Assembly: GCA_030653385.1 (NCBI GenBank)
Contig: JAURZM010000007.1
Span: forward strand, 1-64,000
DNA length: 64,000 nt
Reading direction: 5' to 3'
Origin: Rubrivivax sp.
GTDB lineage: Bacteria; Pseudomonadota; Gammaproteobacteria; Burkholderiales; Burkholderiaceae_C
In this document: in pieces, positions 1 to 8,368 of the stretch
Numbering within the stretch: the first letter of the stretch is position 1
Layout of the letters: each line of letters starts with the position of its first letter
Program-made: the position numbers and the translations under genes
Notes under the pieces: model-generated
What the model saw: only the letters and a program-made list of their open reading frames with translations
What the model was told of the DNA's origin: nothing
Databases searched by the model: none

Positions 1-272
1 GTCGGCTTGGTAGGCTTTTACCCCACCAACAACCTAATCTGACATCGGCCGCTCCAATAGCGCAAGGTCTTGCGATCCCCTGCTTTCACCCGTAGGTCGT
101 ATGCGGTATTAATCCGGCTTTCGCCGGGCTATCCCCCACTACTGGGCACGTTCCGATGTATTACTCACCCGTTCGCCACTCGTCGCCAGGTTGCCCCGCG
201 TTACCGTTCGACTTGCATGTGTAAGGCATGCCGCCAGCGTTCAATCTGAGCCAGGATCAAACTCTTCAGTTC
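1..272 (-). rRNA. rrs: 16S ribosomal RNA, 5' part (cut by window edge)
   Basis: Read on the minus strand this is the start of small-subunit rRNA: the universal 5' segment GAGTTTGATCCTGGCTCAG lies at about 246-264, followed by the conserved text up to the V2 region. The 5' end is placed near 272 by alignment with the E. coli numbering of GAAGAG. Only about 270 nt are present; the rest, and any spacer tRNAs and 23S/5S, lie outside to the left. The sequence is of betaproteobacterial (Burkholderiales) type. Confidence 0.97.
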
Positions 273-479
273 GATCTTGATTTGCTCTAAAGGAATCGAA
301 GTGAACTTCACTTCAAATTTCTGTTGAGCGTTTAAGGTCATGAGACCTGAACTCTGTGTCACCACAGTGTTCTGGCACTCGCCTTCAAACGCCCACGCTT
401 ATCGGCTGTTGATTGTTAAAGAGCATCGCTGAACTTCTTGCCTTTCAGCGCCGCCGATCAGTGATCAGCGAAGACCGAG
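273..479 (-). other. rRNA operon leader with boxA
   Basis: This is the transcribed leader between the predicted promoter and the 16S 5' end. It contains a perfect boxA antiterminator (414-425) and, close to the 16S end, a perfect 8+1+8 palindrome (298-314, arms GAAGTGAA/TTCACTTC) that would fold as a small hairpin in the precursor RNA. No open reading frame here is credible; the short ORFs crossing it lack ribosome sites and coding-like composition. Confidence 0.75.
414..425 (-). promoter_or_regulatory. boxA antitermination site of the rRNA operon
   Basis: On the minus strand the sequence reads TGCTCTTTAACA, identical to the canonical boxA that binds NusB-S10 in rRNA leaders. It lies about 140 nt upstream of the 16S 5' end and about 55 nt inside the predicted transcript, the expected place. 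Confidence 0.9.
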
Positions 480-509
480 ATTCTGACATTTTTTTTAAAT
501 CACTGTCAA
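480..509 (-). promoter_or_regulatory. Predicted rRNA promoter (P1-like)
   Basis: On the minus strand TTGACA (504-509) is followed after 18 nt by CAGAAT (480-485). The -35 box is perfect and the -10 box matches 4 of 6 positions. An A-rich stretch upstream (about 520-545) could act as an UP element. Transcription would start near 473. A second promoter further upstream cannot be excluded. Confidence 0.7.
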
Positions 510-670
510 GCACTCGGACATTCTGCTTTCCGGTTTTTTCTTCGCTGCTTTCTTGAACTGATGTTCTCTGAAAGCTGCTTGGCACCGAAGAGCTGAGCCC
601 ACGACTGTAGCACAGAGTTTTCGCGGGCCGCAAGCGTGGCGCAGAAAAATGCCACAGAGGCTCTCGCTCC

Positions 671-2449
671 TCAGCCGCCGCCGTGGGCGGCCAAGGCGGC
701 TTTCAGGGCCGCCGCCGGGTCGTCGGCTTCCAGCACGGTGCGCAGGACCGCTGACAGGGTTCGGGTGTCCGCCCTGAGCACCCTTTGCTTGATCGAAGCG
801 ATGCGTGCGGGGTGCATGGAGAAGCTGCGCAAGCCCATCGCCAGAAGCAGCTCGGTGAATGCCACGTCGCCAGCCATTTCGCCGCACACGCAAACTGACT
901 TTCCCAGCCTGTTCGCGGTGTCGATGGAATGCTGCAGCAGATGCAGCACGGCCGGGTGCCACGCGTCATACAGGTGCGCCACAGCCTCGTCCGCTCGGTC
1001 GATTGCCAGCGTGTACTGGATGAGGTCGTTGGTGCCTATCGAGACAAAGTCGAAGTGCCTGAGGAAGCGGTCGATCATGAGCGCGGCCGCCGGCACTTCG
1101 ATCATGGCGCCCACCTCAACTCGCGAGAAGGCGCGACCCGCCTCTTCAAGCTGGTGCTGGGCCCGTGCCAAGGCCTCGAAGATGAGCTTCACTTCACCCA
1201 GGTGGGCCACCATCGGCACCAGGATGCGGACCTTGCCAAAAGCGCTCGCGCGCAGGATGGCCCGCAGCTGCTGCCTGAACATGCCCGGCTCGGCCAGGCT
1301 CCAGCGGATGGCCCGCAGGCCCAGCGCAGGGTTCAGGCCATGTTCGTGCCGAAGTTCCTGCGCGCTCATGCGCTCCAGCGGTTTGTCGGCGCCGATGTCC
1401 ACCGTGCGGATCGTGACCGGCAGGCCCTGCAAGGCGAGCACGGCGTCCCTGTAGGCCTCGAATTGCTCGTCCTCACCTGGCAAGTCGCCGTTGCGGTTCA
1501 TGAAGAGGAACTCGCTGCGAAAGAGGCCGACTCCCACCGCACCGGCTTCCAGCGCGGCCGGGCCATCGCCGGGCAGTTCGATGTTCGCCAGCAGTTCAAC
1601 CGCCTGGCCATCCAGCGTCACGGCCGGCGTGTGGCGCAGGCGGTTCAGGCGCGCCCGTTCCAGTTCGCTCTGCCGCTGGCGGAATCGGTACTCCTCCAGC
1701 ACGATGGGCGAGGGGTTGACCAGCACCAGGCCAGCGTCGCCGTCGATGATGACCCAGTCGTCCTGTCGGATGAGGCGGCTCGCTTCCCGCGCGCCAACGA
1801 CCGCCGGGATGTCCATGCTGCGGGCCACGATGGCCGTGTGCGAAGTTCGCCCGCCCACATCGGTGACAAAGCCAGTGAACACGCTGCGCTTGAACTGCAT
1901 CATGTCGGCCGGCGCGACATCGCTGGCCACCAGCACCAGGGGATCTTCACCGGCAAAGTCCCGGGCCTGCTTCTGCGCACCGGGCGCCAACGTCGATGGA
2001 CCAGGCGACGAGCCCCCCATCACCCGCAACAATCGCTCGACGACCTGCTCGACATCGGCCTTGCGCTCGCGCAGGTAGGCGTCTTCCATTTCATCGAACT
2101 GGCGCGCCAGCACTTCGAGCTGCGCCGACAGGGCCCACTCGGCGTTGTAGTGGCGCTCGCTGATCCAGACTTTGGTGGCGTCGCTCAGCGTCTCGTCGTG
2201 CAGCAACATCAAGTGCACGTCCAGCAGCGCAGCCAGCTCATGTGGCGCCTCGGCCGGCAGTTCGCGCTTGAGCAGTTCCAGCTCGCCCGCCACCACATCG
2301 CGCGCCACACGCAGGCGGTCGATCTCTTGCGGCACTTGTTCAACCGCCACGAAATAGTGGGCCACGTCGACACGGCTGGAAGCCACCAGCACCGCACGCC
2401 CGATGGCAACGCCCCGGGACACCGGAATGCCGAAGACCTGGATGCTCAC
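671..2449 (-). CDS. ptsI: Phosphoenolpyruvate-protein phosphotransferase (PTS enzyme I)
   Basis: Cytoplasmic enzyme I takes phosphate from phosphoenolpyruvate onto its own histidine and passes it to HPr. The 592-residue length fits the family (about 570-590). The phosphohistidine motif GGRTSHTAI lies near residue 204, and the C-terminal barrel shows the conserved segments SIGTNDLIQY and VCVCGEMAGD around the PEP site. I chose the GTG start at 2449 (protein begins VSIQVFGIPVSRG) because an AAAGGGGG ribosome site precedes it and longer versions run into the HPr gene. It is the last gene of an EIIA-HPr-EI operon and lies just upstream of the rRNA operon on the same strand. Confidence 0.96.
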   Translation of the reverse strand: MSIQVFGIPVSRGVAIGRAVLVASSRVDVAHYFVAVEQVPQEIDRLRVARDVVAGELELLKRELPAEAPHELAALLDVHLMLLHDETLSDATKVWISERHYNAEWALSAQLEVLARQFDEMEDAYLRERKADVEQVVERLLRVMGGSSPGPSTLAPGAQKQARDFAGEDPLVLVASDVAPADMMQFKRSVFTGFVTDVGGRTSHTAIVARSMDIPAVVGAREASRLIRQDDWVIIDGDAGLVLVNPSPIVLEEYRFRQRQSELERARLNRLRHTPAVTLDGQAVELLANIELPGDGPAALEAGAVGVGLFRSEFLFMNRNGDLPGEDEQFEAYRDAVLALQGLPVTIRTVDIGADKPLERMSAQELRHEHGLNPALGLRAIRWSLAEPGMFRQQLRAILRASAFGKVRILVPMVAHLGEVKLIFEALARAQHQLEEAGRAFSRVEVGAMIEVPAAALMIDRFLRHFDFVSIGTNDLIQYTLAIDRADEAVAHLYDAWHPAVLHLLQHSIDTANRLGKSVCVCGEMAGDVAFTELLLAMGLRSFSMHPARIASIKQRVLRADTRTLSAVLRTVLEADDPAAALKAALAAHGGG

Positions 2450-2483
2450 GGCTGGCCCCCTTTGCGCTGAAGAGGCCGGACCC

Positions 2484-2753
2484 TCATTCACCTTCCCCGA
2501 ACTTGCCGTCGATGAGCGCCCGCAAGGCACCCATGGCGGCTTGCTCGTCAACGCCTTCCACTTCGATCTCGACTTCGCTTCCCATGCCCGCAGCCAGCAT
2601 CATCACGCCCATGATGCTCTTGGCGTTGACGCGGCGGCCGTTGCGGCTGAGGTGAATGTCGCTGCTGAAACTGCCCGCCAGCTTGGTGAGCTTGGCCGAG
2701 GCCCGGGCATGCAGCCCGAGCTTATTGTTGATGGTGATACTGGACTTGATCAT
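2484..2753 (-). CDS. ptsH: HPr phosphocarrier protein
   Basis: HPr relays phosphate from enzyme I to EIIA. The 89-residue protein has the phosphorylation motif NKLGLHARAS (His near residue 15) and the regulatory serine motif AKSIMGVMML (Ser near residue 46), the site that HprK/P would modify in beta- and gammaproteobacteria. The start at 2753 (MIKSSITINN) gives the usual HPr N-terminus; an in-frame ATG upstream would add a proline-rich stretch unlike the family. The start overlaps the end of the EIIA gene by 32 bases, and ptsI follows 34 bases downstream. Confidence 0.96.
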   Translation of the reverse strand: MIKSSITINNKLGLHARASAKLTKLAGSFSSDIHLSRNGRRVNAKSIMGVMMLAAGMGSEVEIEVEGVDEQAAMGALRALIDGKFGEGE

Positions 2754-3168
2754 GGGTGGTGGTGGCCGTCTGGTGCTGGCGCTTGGGCACGGACACGTGC
2801 ATGACACCCTGGGTGGCGCCGGCCACGGCGCGGTTCACCAGGTCGTCCAAGGGGTTGGCTTGGTAACACAGGGTGCGCCACAGCATCGGCACGTTGACGC
2901 CGGCCACCACCCGCGACCGCATGCCGTCGGCGGCCGCCAACGCCGCGTTGCAGGGTGTGGCGCCGAAGACATCGACCAGGATCAGCACCTCTTGGGTCGG
3001 CTGTTCGGCCAACGCCAGGCGCACACTGGCCTGCACCTCCTCGATGCCAGCGCCCGGCAGCACGTCCACGGCCGCCAACTCTGACCCGCAGTCGGGGAAG
3101 ACGTGCTGCGCCACCTGCAGCAGCGCGCTGGCCAGCGGGGCATGGGCGACGATGAGGATGCGGGCCAT
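2722..3168 (-). CDS. PTS EIIA component, mannose family
   Basis: This 148-residue protein is of the EIIA-Man fold: it begins MARILIVAHAPLA with the phosphoacceptor His at residue 9, and carries the family segment ILVDVFGATPCNAA. No EIIB or EIIC membrane partner is present in the window, so, as in many betaproteobacteria, the phosphorelay is probably regulatory rather than a sugar importer (inference). The start at 3168 gives the typical N-terminus. Its last 32 bases overlap HPr, implying translational coupling. The C-terminal tail (HHQQ) is rich in His/Gln/Thr and may be unstructured. Confidence 0.9.
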   Translation of the reverse strand: MARILIVAHAPLASALLQVAQHVFPDCGSELAAVDVLPGAGIEEVQASVRLALAEQPTQEVLILVDVFGATPCNAALAAADGMRSRVVAGVNVPMLWRTLCYQANPLDDLVNRAVAGATQGVMHVSVPKRQHQTATTTHDQVQYHHQQ

Positions 3169-3187
3169 GGATGGGACTCTGCCTCGA

Positions 3188-4399
3188 TTATGGGTTTGCT
3201 GCCGGCCGGTGGTGCAGGAACCACAGGTAGGACAGCGTGCAGCACAGGCACAGCACGGCAAAGGCAACCCGGAAGGCGTCTGACTCAACCAGCCCGGCCC
3301 CTTGCAGCGCATCGATCAACAGACCGATGCCCCACTGCACGCAGAAAACCCCACTGAAGATCACCAGATTGAAGGCCGATAGCGCGCGACCCGCCTGCGC
3401 CGACGGGAATGCCGCGCCCACGGCCGGTTGGCTGACCGACACGAAGGTGCAGGCCACGCACCAGGCGGCCCAGTTCAGGGCCGTGGCACCTGCACCCAGC
3501 ATCACGTTGACCAGCAGCAGCAGCAGCGCCAGCGGCACACCCCACGTCATGAGCCGCGCCGCGTCGTAACCACGCTGCACCAGCCGCGGCATCAACACAC
3601 CCCAGCTCAGGAAGGCCAGCAGCATTGCCAGGTTGATCGCAAACAGCCCCTGCGCGGCCATCTGGGCGGATTGCCCAGCCACCCGGGTCAGCCAAGGCCC
3701 AGCCCAGAGGGACTGCACGGCGATCATGCCGCCGTACAGAAAAAAGCCCAGTGGCGCCATGCGCAGGAACATCGGATGCCGCGCGATGTCCCGGTAGCGG
3801 GTCTTGGTGTCGGCAGCCCGGGTGGCGGCGGTCTGGTCTGCCGGCACCAGCACAACGATGATGGCCATGCCCACGGCAAGCAACACCGCCACCAGCCAGA
3901 ACAGACCACGCCACCCGGTGTGGGGCAGCAGCCACTGCACGGGCAGTGTCGACGCCAACATGCCCAGCGAGCCCGTCATCAGCATCCATGAATTGGCACG
4001 CAGCTGGGCGGCTGGCGTCAGGATGCGCCGGTACAGCGTGAGCGGCGCCATCAGGCAGGCGGCAACTCCGGCGCCCATCAGCACGCGCGCTGCCGCCAGC
4101 GCACCCAGGCCAGGCGCCAGGGCAAAGGCCCCGCAGCCCAGCACCGCCGCGCTCAACAGCGCCAGCAGCGTGCGGCGCGGCCCGAAGCGGTCCAGCGCCC
4201 GGCCCAGCGGCAATTGCAGGCTGGCAAAACCCAGGAAGTAGGCGCCGGCCAGCAAGCCCAGGTCGGCCGCGCGCAGGCCCAGTTCGGTGCTGAACACCGG
4301 CGCCAGCGTGGCCGTGACGGCGCGCAGCAGGGCCGACAGGAAATAGGTGAAGGCAAACGCAAAGAAGATCAGCGCGGCCTTGCGCGGTGTGACAGTCAT
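3188..4399 (-). CDS. MFS transporter
   Basis: A 403-residue major facilitator with about 12 hydrophobic segments. The MFS loop 2-3 signature appears as GRALDRFGPRRTLL near residue 70. Weak similarity in style to nitrate/cyanate-type and drug-type MFS does not allow a substrate to be named. Its start overlaps the stop of the upstream lipoprotein gene in an ATGA arrangement (4396-4399), and EIIA starts 19 bases downstream, so lipoprotein, MFS and PTS genes may share a transcript. Confidence 0.88.
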   Translation of the reverse strand: MTVTPRKAALIFFAFAFTYFLSALLRAVTATLAPVFSTELGLRAADLGLLAGAYFLGFASLQLPLGRALDRFGPRRTLLALLSAAVLGCGAFALAPGLGALAAARVLMGAGVAACLMAPLTLYRRILTPAAQLRANSWMLMTGSLGMLASTLPVQWLLPHTGWRGLFWLVAVLLAVGMAIIVVLVPADQTAATRAADTKTRYRDIARHPMFLRMAPLGFFLYGGMIAVQSLWAGPWLTRVAGQSAQMAAQGLFAINLAMLLAFLSWGVLMPRLVQRGYDAARLMTWGVPLALLLLLVNVMLGAGATALNWAAWCVACTFVSVSQPAVGAAFPSAQAGRALSAFNLVIFSGVFCVQWGIGLLIDALQGAGLVESDAFRVAFAVLCLCCTLSYLWFLHHRPAANP

Positions 4400-4959
4400 G
4401 CCGGGAAGCGCAAGGCGCTGAAAAAGGTCTGCGCCGACTCGTCGGGCACCTGTTCGCCCACCACCGTGGCCTGGAAAACCGTCGTGCCGTGCACAAACAC
4501 GGCCAGCTGCATCTGCACCCGCTTGGCGTCGGGCAGGGCACCTTGAAGGCGGCTGCGGCGGCTGGCCGGGTTGGGCGTGGCCCCGGGCACGTGCATGTCC
4601 GCAGCCTCGACCTGGGCTGCGCCGATGTTGGCGGCAGCCGAGGTGCTGAGCTCGTTCAGGGCCTGTTCGACACGTGCCGGGTCCACCAGATCGGCGCTCG
4701 CCAGGGCCCAGGTCTGACCGCCGGCGGTGCAGGCGTGCAGCACCAGACGCACACGTTCACCCGCCAGTTGCACCTGCCTTTCCTGCGCCTGCGGCTTGCA
4801 GGGAAACAGGGCCTGCACGCGGGCATCGGGCCAGCGTGCCTCGCGCCAGTCGAGTGCAGGCGCACAAGCGGTGCTCATCAGGACCGCTGCAGCAGCAGGA
4901 ATCCAAGTGAGCTTCGAAGCCCCGTGGGGCGGCGGCACAAAAACCGGGGACCAAGGCAT
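4396..4959 (-). CDS. Putative lipoprotein of unknown function
   Basis: I do not recognise this family. With the start at 4959 the 187-residue product has a hydrophobic N-terminal segment ending in LMSTAC, a plausible lipobox, so it is probably exported and lipid-anchored. The mature part, with a CKPQAQ segment and FVHGTTVFQATVVGE near the C-terminus, looks like a small periplasmic domain. A longer ORF begins at 5109 but would overlap the divergent CoA-transferase gene. It is translationally coupled to the MFS gene by a 4-base overlap. Confidence 0.7.
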   Translation of the reverse strand: MPWSPVFVPPPHGASKLTWIPAAAAVLMSTACAPALDWREARWPDARVQALFPCKPQAQERQVQLAGERVRLVLHACTAGGQTWALASADLVDPARVEQALNELSTSAAANIGAAQVEAADMHVPGATPNPASRRSRLQGALPDAKRVQMQLAVFVHGTTVFQATVVGEQVPDESAQTFFSALRFPA

Positions 4960-4997
4960 CGGGCGATTATCCCGGCCGCTGCGGGACAATCCGCGCC

Positions 4998-6281
4998 ATG
5001 AGCACACCCAAGCCTCCAGATCTTTCCCCCATGCCCGCGGGCGCACTCGACGGCGTGCGTGTGCTCGACCTGTCGCGTGTGCTGGCGGGCCCCTGGTGCA
5101 CACAGACATTGGCCGACCTGGGCGCCGAGGTCATCAAGATCGAGCGCCCGGCCGGCAACGGCCACCCCGGCGGCGACGACACCCGCGGCTGGGGCCCACC
5201 CTTCCTGAAAGACCCCGACGGCCGGGACACTGCAGAAGCCGCCTACTTCCTGGGCGCCAACCGCAACAAACGTTCGGTCACCATCGACATCGCGCAGCCC
5301 GAAGGCCAGGCGCTGGTGATGAAACTGGCCGCCACCTGCGACGTGATGGTCGAAAACTTCAAGGTCGGCGACATGGCCCGCTACGGGCTTGACCCCGCTG
5401 CGGTGCTGGCGCAGCTGCCGCGCCTGGTTTACTGCTCGATCACCGGCTTCGGCCAGACCGGCCCCTACCGCGACCGTGCCGGCTACGACTACGCGGTGCA
5501 AGGCATGGGCGGCCTGATGAGCGTGACAGGGGAGCGCGACGACCTGCCGGGCGGCGGCCCGCAGAAAGTGGGCGTGGCGGTGGCCGACCTTTTCACCGGC
5601 ATGTACGCCACGGTGGCCATCCTGGCGGCCTTGCGCCATCGCGATGCCACCGGCACGGGCCAGCACATCGACATGGCGCTGCTGGACACGCAGGTGGCCA
5701 TGCTGGCCAACCTGGGCGCCAACTACCTGGTCACGAAAAAGGCGCCGAGCCGCGCCGGCAACGCCCACCAGAACATCGTGCCCTACCAGGTGTTCGAAGT
5801 GGCCGATGGTCACCTGATCCTGGCGGTGGGCAACGACGGCCAGTTCGCGCGCTTTTGCGCCGTGGCCGGCTGCGCCGAGCTGGCCAAGGACGCCCGCTTT
5901 GCCGTCAACGCCAACCGCGTGCGCAACCGCGACGTGCTGGTGCCCTTGCTCGCGCATCGCATGCAGCTGCGCAGCCGCGCCGACTGGCTGGCGGCGCTGG
6001 AAGCGGCCAAGGTGCCCTGTGGGCCGATCAACGACCTGGCCGATGTTTTTGCCGACCCGCAGGTGCGTGAACGTGGCATGACGGTGCCGGTGCCGCACCC
6101 CTTGAACGCGGCGCTGGAACTGGTGGCCAGCCCGATGAAACTGTCCCACACCCCCGTGCAGGTGCGCAGGCCCCCGCCTCTGCTGGGCCAGCACACGGCG
6201 CAGGTCATGGATGAGCTGGGCATCGGGCCCGAAGAGCAGGCCCGGCTGCACGCCGCCGGCGTGCTGGGCAGCCTGCCATGA
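4998..6281 (+). CDS. CaiB/BaiF family (family III) CoA transferase
   Basis: Moves coenzyme A between acyl-CoA and a free acid through an aspartyl-CoA intermediate. The 427-residue length fits class III enzymes. Visible family segments are GVRVLDLSRVLAGPW near the start, ADLGAEVIKIERP, a probable catalytic aspartate in AGYDYAVQGMGGLM (around residue 165), and HIDMALLDTQVAMLAN. The ATG at 4998 leaves only 38 bases to the divergent lipoprotein start, so the two promoters must lie close together or overlap. The acyl substrate cannot be told from sequence. Confidence 0.92.
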   Translation: MSTPKPPDLSPMPAGALDGVRVLDLSRVLAGPWCTQTLADLGAEVIKIERPAGNGHPGGDDTRGWGPPFLKDPDGRDTAEAAYFLGANRNKRSVTIDIAQPEGQALVMKLAATCDVMVENFKVGDMARYGLDPAAVLAQLPRLVYCSITGFGQTGPYRDRAGYDYAVQGMGGLMSVTGERDDLPGGGPQKVGVAVADLFTGMYATVAILAALRHRDATGTGQHIDMALLDTQVAMLANLGANYLVTKKAPSRAGNAHQNIVPYQVFEVADGHLILAVGNDGQFARFCAVAGCAELAKDARFAVNANRVRNRDVLVPLLAHRMQLRSRADWLAALEAAKVPCGPINDLADVFADPQVRERGMTVPVPHPLNAALELVASPMKLSHTPVQVRRPPPLLGQHTAQVMDELGIGPEEQARLHAAGVLGSLP

Positions 6282-6499
6282 ACGCCTGCGGCGCCAACAG
6301 GTCGCCAAAGAACGCGTTTGTCCTTGTCACACCCCATGCTTGTGGGGTAGATATTCGGGCTGCGAGCAGACACCCTCGGGTTTCCCTGGGGCGTGTCTCG
6401 ACCCCCACCTTGCCCTTTTTGCCCTGCGCATGAGCGCAGCTTGTGCATGATGCGGTCCTGAGACAACGGTGCGAGACTGCGACGACGGAGCGATGACCC
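6282..6499. other. Intergenic region, no gene seen
   Basis: Between the CoA-transferase stop and the next start. A short hairpin with arms ACCCCA/TGGGGT (6331-6348) lacks a T-run, so it is not a convincing terminator. This stretch is slightly more AT-rich than its neighbours and probably carries the promoter of the downstream gene. Confidence 0.5.
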
Positions 6500-7657
6500 A
6501 TGGACCTGCGTGACCTGCCCGGCGCGCCACCTGCCGGCCGGCGGGTAGCGGAGCCCGTGGATCCCCAGGCCCTGGTGGCACAGCTGGGCAGCGAGGTCGC
6601 GACCCACCTGTCGTCGGCCCTGGAGCGGGTCACCACCCTCACCGCCACCGGCAAGATCGACCGTGCCGGCCTGCGCGCGCTGCGCGAGGAAATCGACCGT
6701 GCCCGGCGCGCCGGCATCATGGGCCAGCAGGTCGTGCGCCTGGGCAACGGCCGCATCCAGCTGGCCAATGAACGTCTGGACCTGACCGGCTTGATGCGCG
6801 AAGCCCTGCGCCAGCGCGGGCGAGAGATCGACGCGCGCGGCATCGAGGTGCGCCAGGAGTTTTCCGCCGCCGAAGTGATGAGCGACACGACGCTGCTCTT
6901 TTCGCTGCTGCAAACGACGCTGGAATGGTGCTTCGAACACGCGGTGTCGCGCATTGACCTGTCGGTGGCCATCCAGAGCTGGCCCGCGCACGCCTGCCTG
7001 ATCGTCGCCTACGCCTACCTGCAGCCCGACGAAGTGGATGCCCAGCCCGGCCGTGCCGCCCACGAAGAAGCCGGCCGCCTGAACACGATGTCGTGGCGTC
7101 TGCTGCAGCAGACGGCGGGTGTGCTGGGGCTGCTGCTGCAGCGCAAGGACCTGCCGGGCAAGACCGAACTCAAACTCGAGTTTCCGCAGACCCTGGCGCC
7201 GCGCCTGTCAGCGGTGCAGCAGCCCGAAACGCAGGTCATCGAGTCGCAGGCCCACAACTCGCAGCCGCTGGCCGGCCGCCACATCATGGTGCTGGCGGCA
7301 CGGCGCGAAGTGCGCAACGTTGTGCGCGCGGCCTTGCGACCGATGGGGCTGATGGTCGACTTCGTGACCTCGGTCGAAGAAGCGCAGCAGATGTGTGCCG
7401 ACGGCCTGCCACACGCCGTCGTCTACGAAGCGGCCATCGCCGGCGAACACTTCGAACGCCTGCGCAACGAAATGCTGGCCGAGGTGCCGACCCTGGTGTT
7501 CGTGCGAATCGCCGAACAGGGCAAGGCCTTCGAGGTGCTGAACCTGGGTGGCCGACAGTTCGCCAGCGTGGGCCGCGACGCCATCATGTCGGCATTGCCC
7601 GAAGCGCTGACCTTCGAGCTGTCCCGCGCGGAAGAAGCGGCTGCCCGCGGACGCTGA
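6500..7657 (+). CDS. Degenerate histidine-kinase-like protein with pseudo-receiver C-terminus
   Basis: A 385-residue soluble protein. Residues about 25-110 look like a HisKA hairpin (long helices, then NGRIQLANERLDLTGLMREAL, resembling the linker between dimerisation and ATPase domains). Residues about 125-230 follow the outline of a HATPase domain, but the N-box reads SLLQTTLEWCFEHA without the usual Asn and no DxGxG or GxGxG loops are present. Residues about 255-380 resemble a receiver fold beginning GRHIMVLAARREVR; the phospho-aspartate region reads HAVVYEAAIAG, with no Asp. It is probably a catalytically dead signalling or scaffold protein. It sits alone between unrelated genes. The domain reading is inference from pattern. 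Confidence 0.6.
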   Translation: MDLRDLPGAPPAGRRVAEPVDPQALVAQLGSEVATHLSSALERVTTLTATGKIDRAGLRALREEIDRARRAGIMGQQVVRLGNGRIQLANERLDLTGLMREALRQRGREIDARGIEVRQEFSAAEVMSDTTLLFSLLQTTLEWCFEHAVSRIDLSVAIQSWPAHACLIVAYAYLQPDEVDAQPGRAAHEEAGRLNTMSWRLLQQTAGVLGLLLQRKDLPGKTELKLEFPQTLAPRLSAVQQPETQVIESQAHNSQPLAGRHIMVLAARREVRNVVRAALRPMGLMVDFVTSVEEAQQMCADGLPHAVVYEAAIAGEHFERLRNEMLAEVPTLVFVRIAEQGKAFEVLNLGGRQFASVGRDAIMSALPEALTFELSRAEEAAARGR

Positions 7658-7684
7658 ACCTGCTCGCCGTCTGCCCCTCCAGGG

Positions 7685-8353
7685 TCAGCGGCCGAACACC
7701 TTCTTCAGGATCGCGCTGCCGGTTCGCACCGGATCGGCACGGATCATCTTTTCTTCGTCGCCGATCATCAGGAACAGGCCGTCGAGCGCCTTGCGTGTCA
7801 CGTACTGCTGCACGTTGGCGTCTTCGCCTTTGACGAGGCCCAGCCCCGCTGCCCGGCCGGCCACGGCGTTGTAGCGCGCGGCCAGTGACACCTTTTCGGT
7901 GGCCTGGGTCACGATGGGCAGGAACTTCGTTGCCAACGGCGACCGGGTTTTGTTGGCAAAGAAGTCGGTCACCGACGTGCTGCCGCCGCGCACCACCTGC
8001 AGTGCGTCCTCCACGCTCATGGCCTTGACGGTGCTCACGAACAGCGGCTTGGCCATCGGCACCGCAGCCTCGGCCGCGCGGTTCATCGCGGTCACCAGTT
8101 CATCGACCTTCTTGCCCTGCCCCAGCCGGCGCATCAGCTTGGCAGCGTCTTCCAGCTGGCCCGGCAGCGGAATGCGCACCCGCGGGTTGCCCAAGAAACC
8201 GTCGGTCCTGCCCAGCAGGCCCACGGCGGCCAGCGCACCCCGCTCCAGCGCGGCACGCACGCCGGCGGCGGCGTCAACTTCGTTCAGTGCGGCTTGTGCC
8301 AGGCCCGGCAGCAGGGGCATTGAAAGGGCTGCCGTAAACTCTCGTCGTCTCAT
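7685..8353 (-). CDS. DUF4197 family exported protein
   Basis: The 222-residue product starts MRRREFTAALSMPLLPGLAQA, a signal-peptide-like N-terminus with an Ala-x-Ala cleavage site, so it is likely periplasmic. The body matches the DUF4197 pattern: RIPLPGQLEDAAKLMRRLGQGKKVDEL, then NRAAEAAVP, SVEDALQVVRGG and the C-terminal YVTRKALDGLFLMIGDEE. No biochemical role is established for the family. A start 33 bases upstream (8386) is possible but would extend beyond the divergent gene's start. Its start codon lies only 15 bases from that of the divergent thioredoxin-like gene. Confidence 0.85.
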   Translation of the reverse strand: MRRREFTAALSMPLLPGLAQAALNEVDAAAGVRAALERGALAAVGLLGRTDGFLGNPRVRIPLPGQLEDAAKLMRRLGQGKKVDELVTAMNRAAEAAVPMAKPLFVSTVKAMSVEDALQVVRGGSTSVTDFFANKTRSPLATKFLPIVTQATEKVSLAARYNAVAGRAAGLGLVKGEDANVQQYVTRKALDGLFLMIGDEEKMIRADPVRTGSAILKKVFGR

Positions 8354-8368
8354 GAAGGTCTGTCTTCC

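Noticed and set aside
929..2470. A 513-codon plus-strand frame over ptsI
   Set aside because: Its translation is a frame shadow of enzyme I, without a ribosome site or family motif.
6331..6348. Hairpin ACCCCA/TGGGGT after the CoA transferase as a terminator
   Set aside because: The stem is only six bases and no T-run follows.
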